A DNA stretch of 64,000 nt from contig NW_027437444.1 of NCBI RefSeq assembly GCF_964204645.1, forward strand, positions 1-64,000, written 5' to 3'. The translations under genes and the position numbers were made by a program. The notes beneath the pieces are model-generated. The model was not told the origin of the DNA, searched no databases, and saw only the letters and a list, made by a program, of their open reading frames with translations. Shown here piece by piece: positions 62,711 to 64,000 of the stretch. This stretch comes from Tubulanus polymorphus. Lineage: Eukaryota; Nemertea; Palaeonemertea; Tubulaniformes; Tubulanidae. Position 1 is the stretch's first letter. Every line of letters starts with the position of its first letter.

Positions 62711-64000
62711 TATGCGAGTAAAGACGTTTTCTCATCACATTTCCCCGTATCGGAAAAATGACAAAGTCGATCCGTAAAATAGCTCAAATCGTCAGGAAAA
62801 GCACATTTCGACCCGAAAACGTCGTTCTCCGCGAGAAAAGACGTTTTCTCATCACATTTTCCCCGTATCGGAAAAATGACAAAGTCGATCCGTAAAAGCG
62901 TTCAATTCGTCAGTAAAAGCACATTTCGACCCGAAAACGTCGTTCTCCGCGAGAAAAGACGTTTTCTCATAACATTTTCCCCGTAACTGAAAAATGACAA
63001 AGTCGATCCGTAAAAGAGCTCAAACCGTCAGGAAAAGCACATTTCGACCCGAAAACGTCGTTCTCCGCGAGAAAAGACGTTTTCTCATCATATTTCCCCG
63101 TAACTGAAAAATGACAAAGTCGATCCGTAAAATAGCTCAAATCGTCAAGAAAAGCACATTTCGATCCGAAATCGTCGTTGTCCGCGAGAAAAAACGTTTT
63201 CTCGTAACATTTTCCCCGTATCGGAAAAATGACAAAGTCTATCCGTAGAAGCGTTCAAATCGTCAGGAATAGCACATTTCGACCCGAAAACGTCGTTCTC
63301 CGAGAGAAAAGACGTTTTCTCATCACATTTTCCCCGTAACTGAAAAATGACAAAGTCGATCCGTAAGATAGCTCAAATCGTCAGGAAAAGCACATTTCGA
63401 TCCGAAATCGTCGTTGTCCCGAGAAAAAACGTTTTCTCGTAACATTTTCCCCGTATCGGAAAAATGTCAAAGTCTATCCGTAGAAGCGTTCAAATCGTCA
63501 GGAAAAGCACATTTCGACCCGAAAACGTCGTTCTCCGCGAGAAAAGACGTTTCCTCATCACATTTCCCCGTATCGGAAAAATGACAAAGTCGATCCGTAA
63601 AATCGTTCAAATCGTCAGGGAAAGCACATTTCGACCCGAAAACGTCGTTCTGCGCGAGAAAAGACTTTTTCTCATCACATTTTCCCCGTATCGGAAAAAT
63701 GACAAAGTCGATCCGTAAAAGAGCTCAAATCGTCAGGAAAAGCACATTTCGACCCGAAAACGTCGTTCTCCGCGAGAAAACACGTTTTCTCAACACATTT
63801 TCCCCGTATCGGAAAAATGACGAAGTCGATCCGTAGAGGCGCACAAATCGTCAGGAAAAGCACATTTCGACCCGAAAACGTCGTTCTCCGTGAGAAATGA
63901 CGTTTTCTCATCACATTTTCCCCGTATCGGAAAAATGACAAAGTCGATCCGTAAAAGCGTTCAAATCGTCAGGAAAAGCACATTTCGACCCGAAAACGTC
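62711..64000. repeat. Distal higher-order unit 5, cut by the window end
   Basis: Starts with GTTCTATGCGAGTAAAG at 62,711 and has ATGTCAAAGTCTATCC at 63,464, 753 bp later. It follows the unit order to the right edge, so the array continues beyond the window. Confidence 0.82.

Larger units (their letters stand above)
28780..64000. repeat. Satellite family B, 118-bp monomer array
   Basis: Same orientation, same period and same register as family A, about 300 monomers continuing past the right window edge. Diagnostic alleles are ATGACAAAGTCGATCCG, AAAAGAGCTC or AAAAGCGTTC, CACATTTCG, GTTCTCCGCG and CATCACATTTTCCCC. The consensus is about 44% GC and differs from A at about 13 of 118 positions. 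The family is more heterogeneous than A. Recurring subtypes include GTATCGG versus GTAACTG before the next unit, and a subtype with CGATCCGAAATCGTCG and GTTGTCCGCG instead of CGACCCGAAAACGTCG and GTTCTCCGCG. Some monomers are shortened to about 110, 97 or 89 bp. No gene or mobile element interrupts the array. Confidence 0.98.

Noticed and set aside
1-64000. tRNA, rRNA, telomeric repeat or retroelement ends
   Set aside because: No clover-leaf pattern, rRNA-like sequence, telomeric hexamer run or long terminal repeat pair is visible; all sequence is accounted for by the two satellite families.

Overview
This 64 kb window is one uninterrupted tandem satellite array. I see no protein-coding gene, no RNA gene and no recognisable transposon. 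The basic unit is a 118-bp monomer repeated head-to-tail in a single orientation about 540 times. Sixty-four kb of homogenised, insertion-free satellite is typical of eukaryotic centromeric, pericentromeric or subtelomeric heterochromatin in a long-read assembly. The lineage cannot be named from the sequence. The repeat is about 44-46% GC and rich in CpG (roughly 14 per monomer), which argues against heavy germline CpG methylation.

Two sister families meet once, near 28,771-28,784. Family A fills 1 to about 28,779 (about 244 monomers). Family B fills about 28,780 to 64,000 (about 300 monomers, some shortened). Their consensus monomers have the same length and differ at about 13 of 118 positions (about 89% identity). 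The junction is a chimeric monomer: A at its left end, B at its right.

Family A layout: a block of about 7.8 kb (1,234-9,030) recurs with very few differences at 14,107-22,020. Partial copies lie at 11,770-13,797, 13,798-14,106, 23,190-24,960 and 25,500-26,110. A 5-monomer (590-bp) pattern runs at about 26.45-28.04 kb. Family B layout: the array is more diverse and has been rebuilt by successive block duplications. These are 19 monomers (29.60-34.07 kb), 9 monomers (37.49-39.45 kb), 18 monomers (45.40-49.64 kb), and a variable-length higher-order unit of 26/19/16/19 monomers from 53.3 kb to the end. Blocks carrying shortened monomers are scattered through 36-45 kb.

Every monomer carries nested dyad symmetries: a short palindrome with an interchangeable centre triplet, and a longer inverted repeat that shares one arm with it. 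One place (44,381-44,437) has become a near-perfect 57-nt hairpin, apparently by fold-back copying primed at that palindrome. Several stretches (about 10.0-11.6, 22.0-22.9, 25.6 and 57.1-60.3 kb) carry dense single-base indels and lie at or near block borders, so assembly or consensus error there must be considered before copy numbers are trusted. Open frames in the window are by-products of the repeat: 118 is not a multiple of 3, so the frame rotates each monomer and meets a stop within three monomers.
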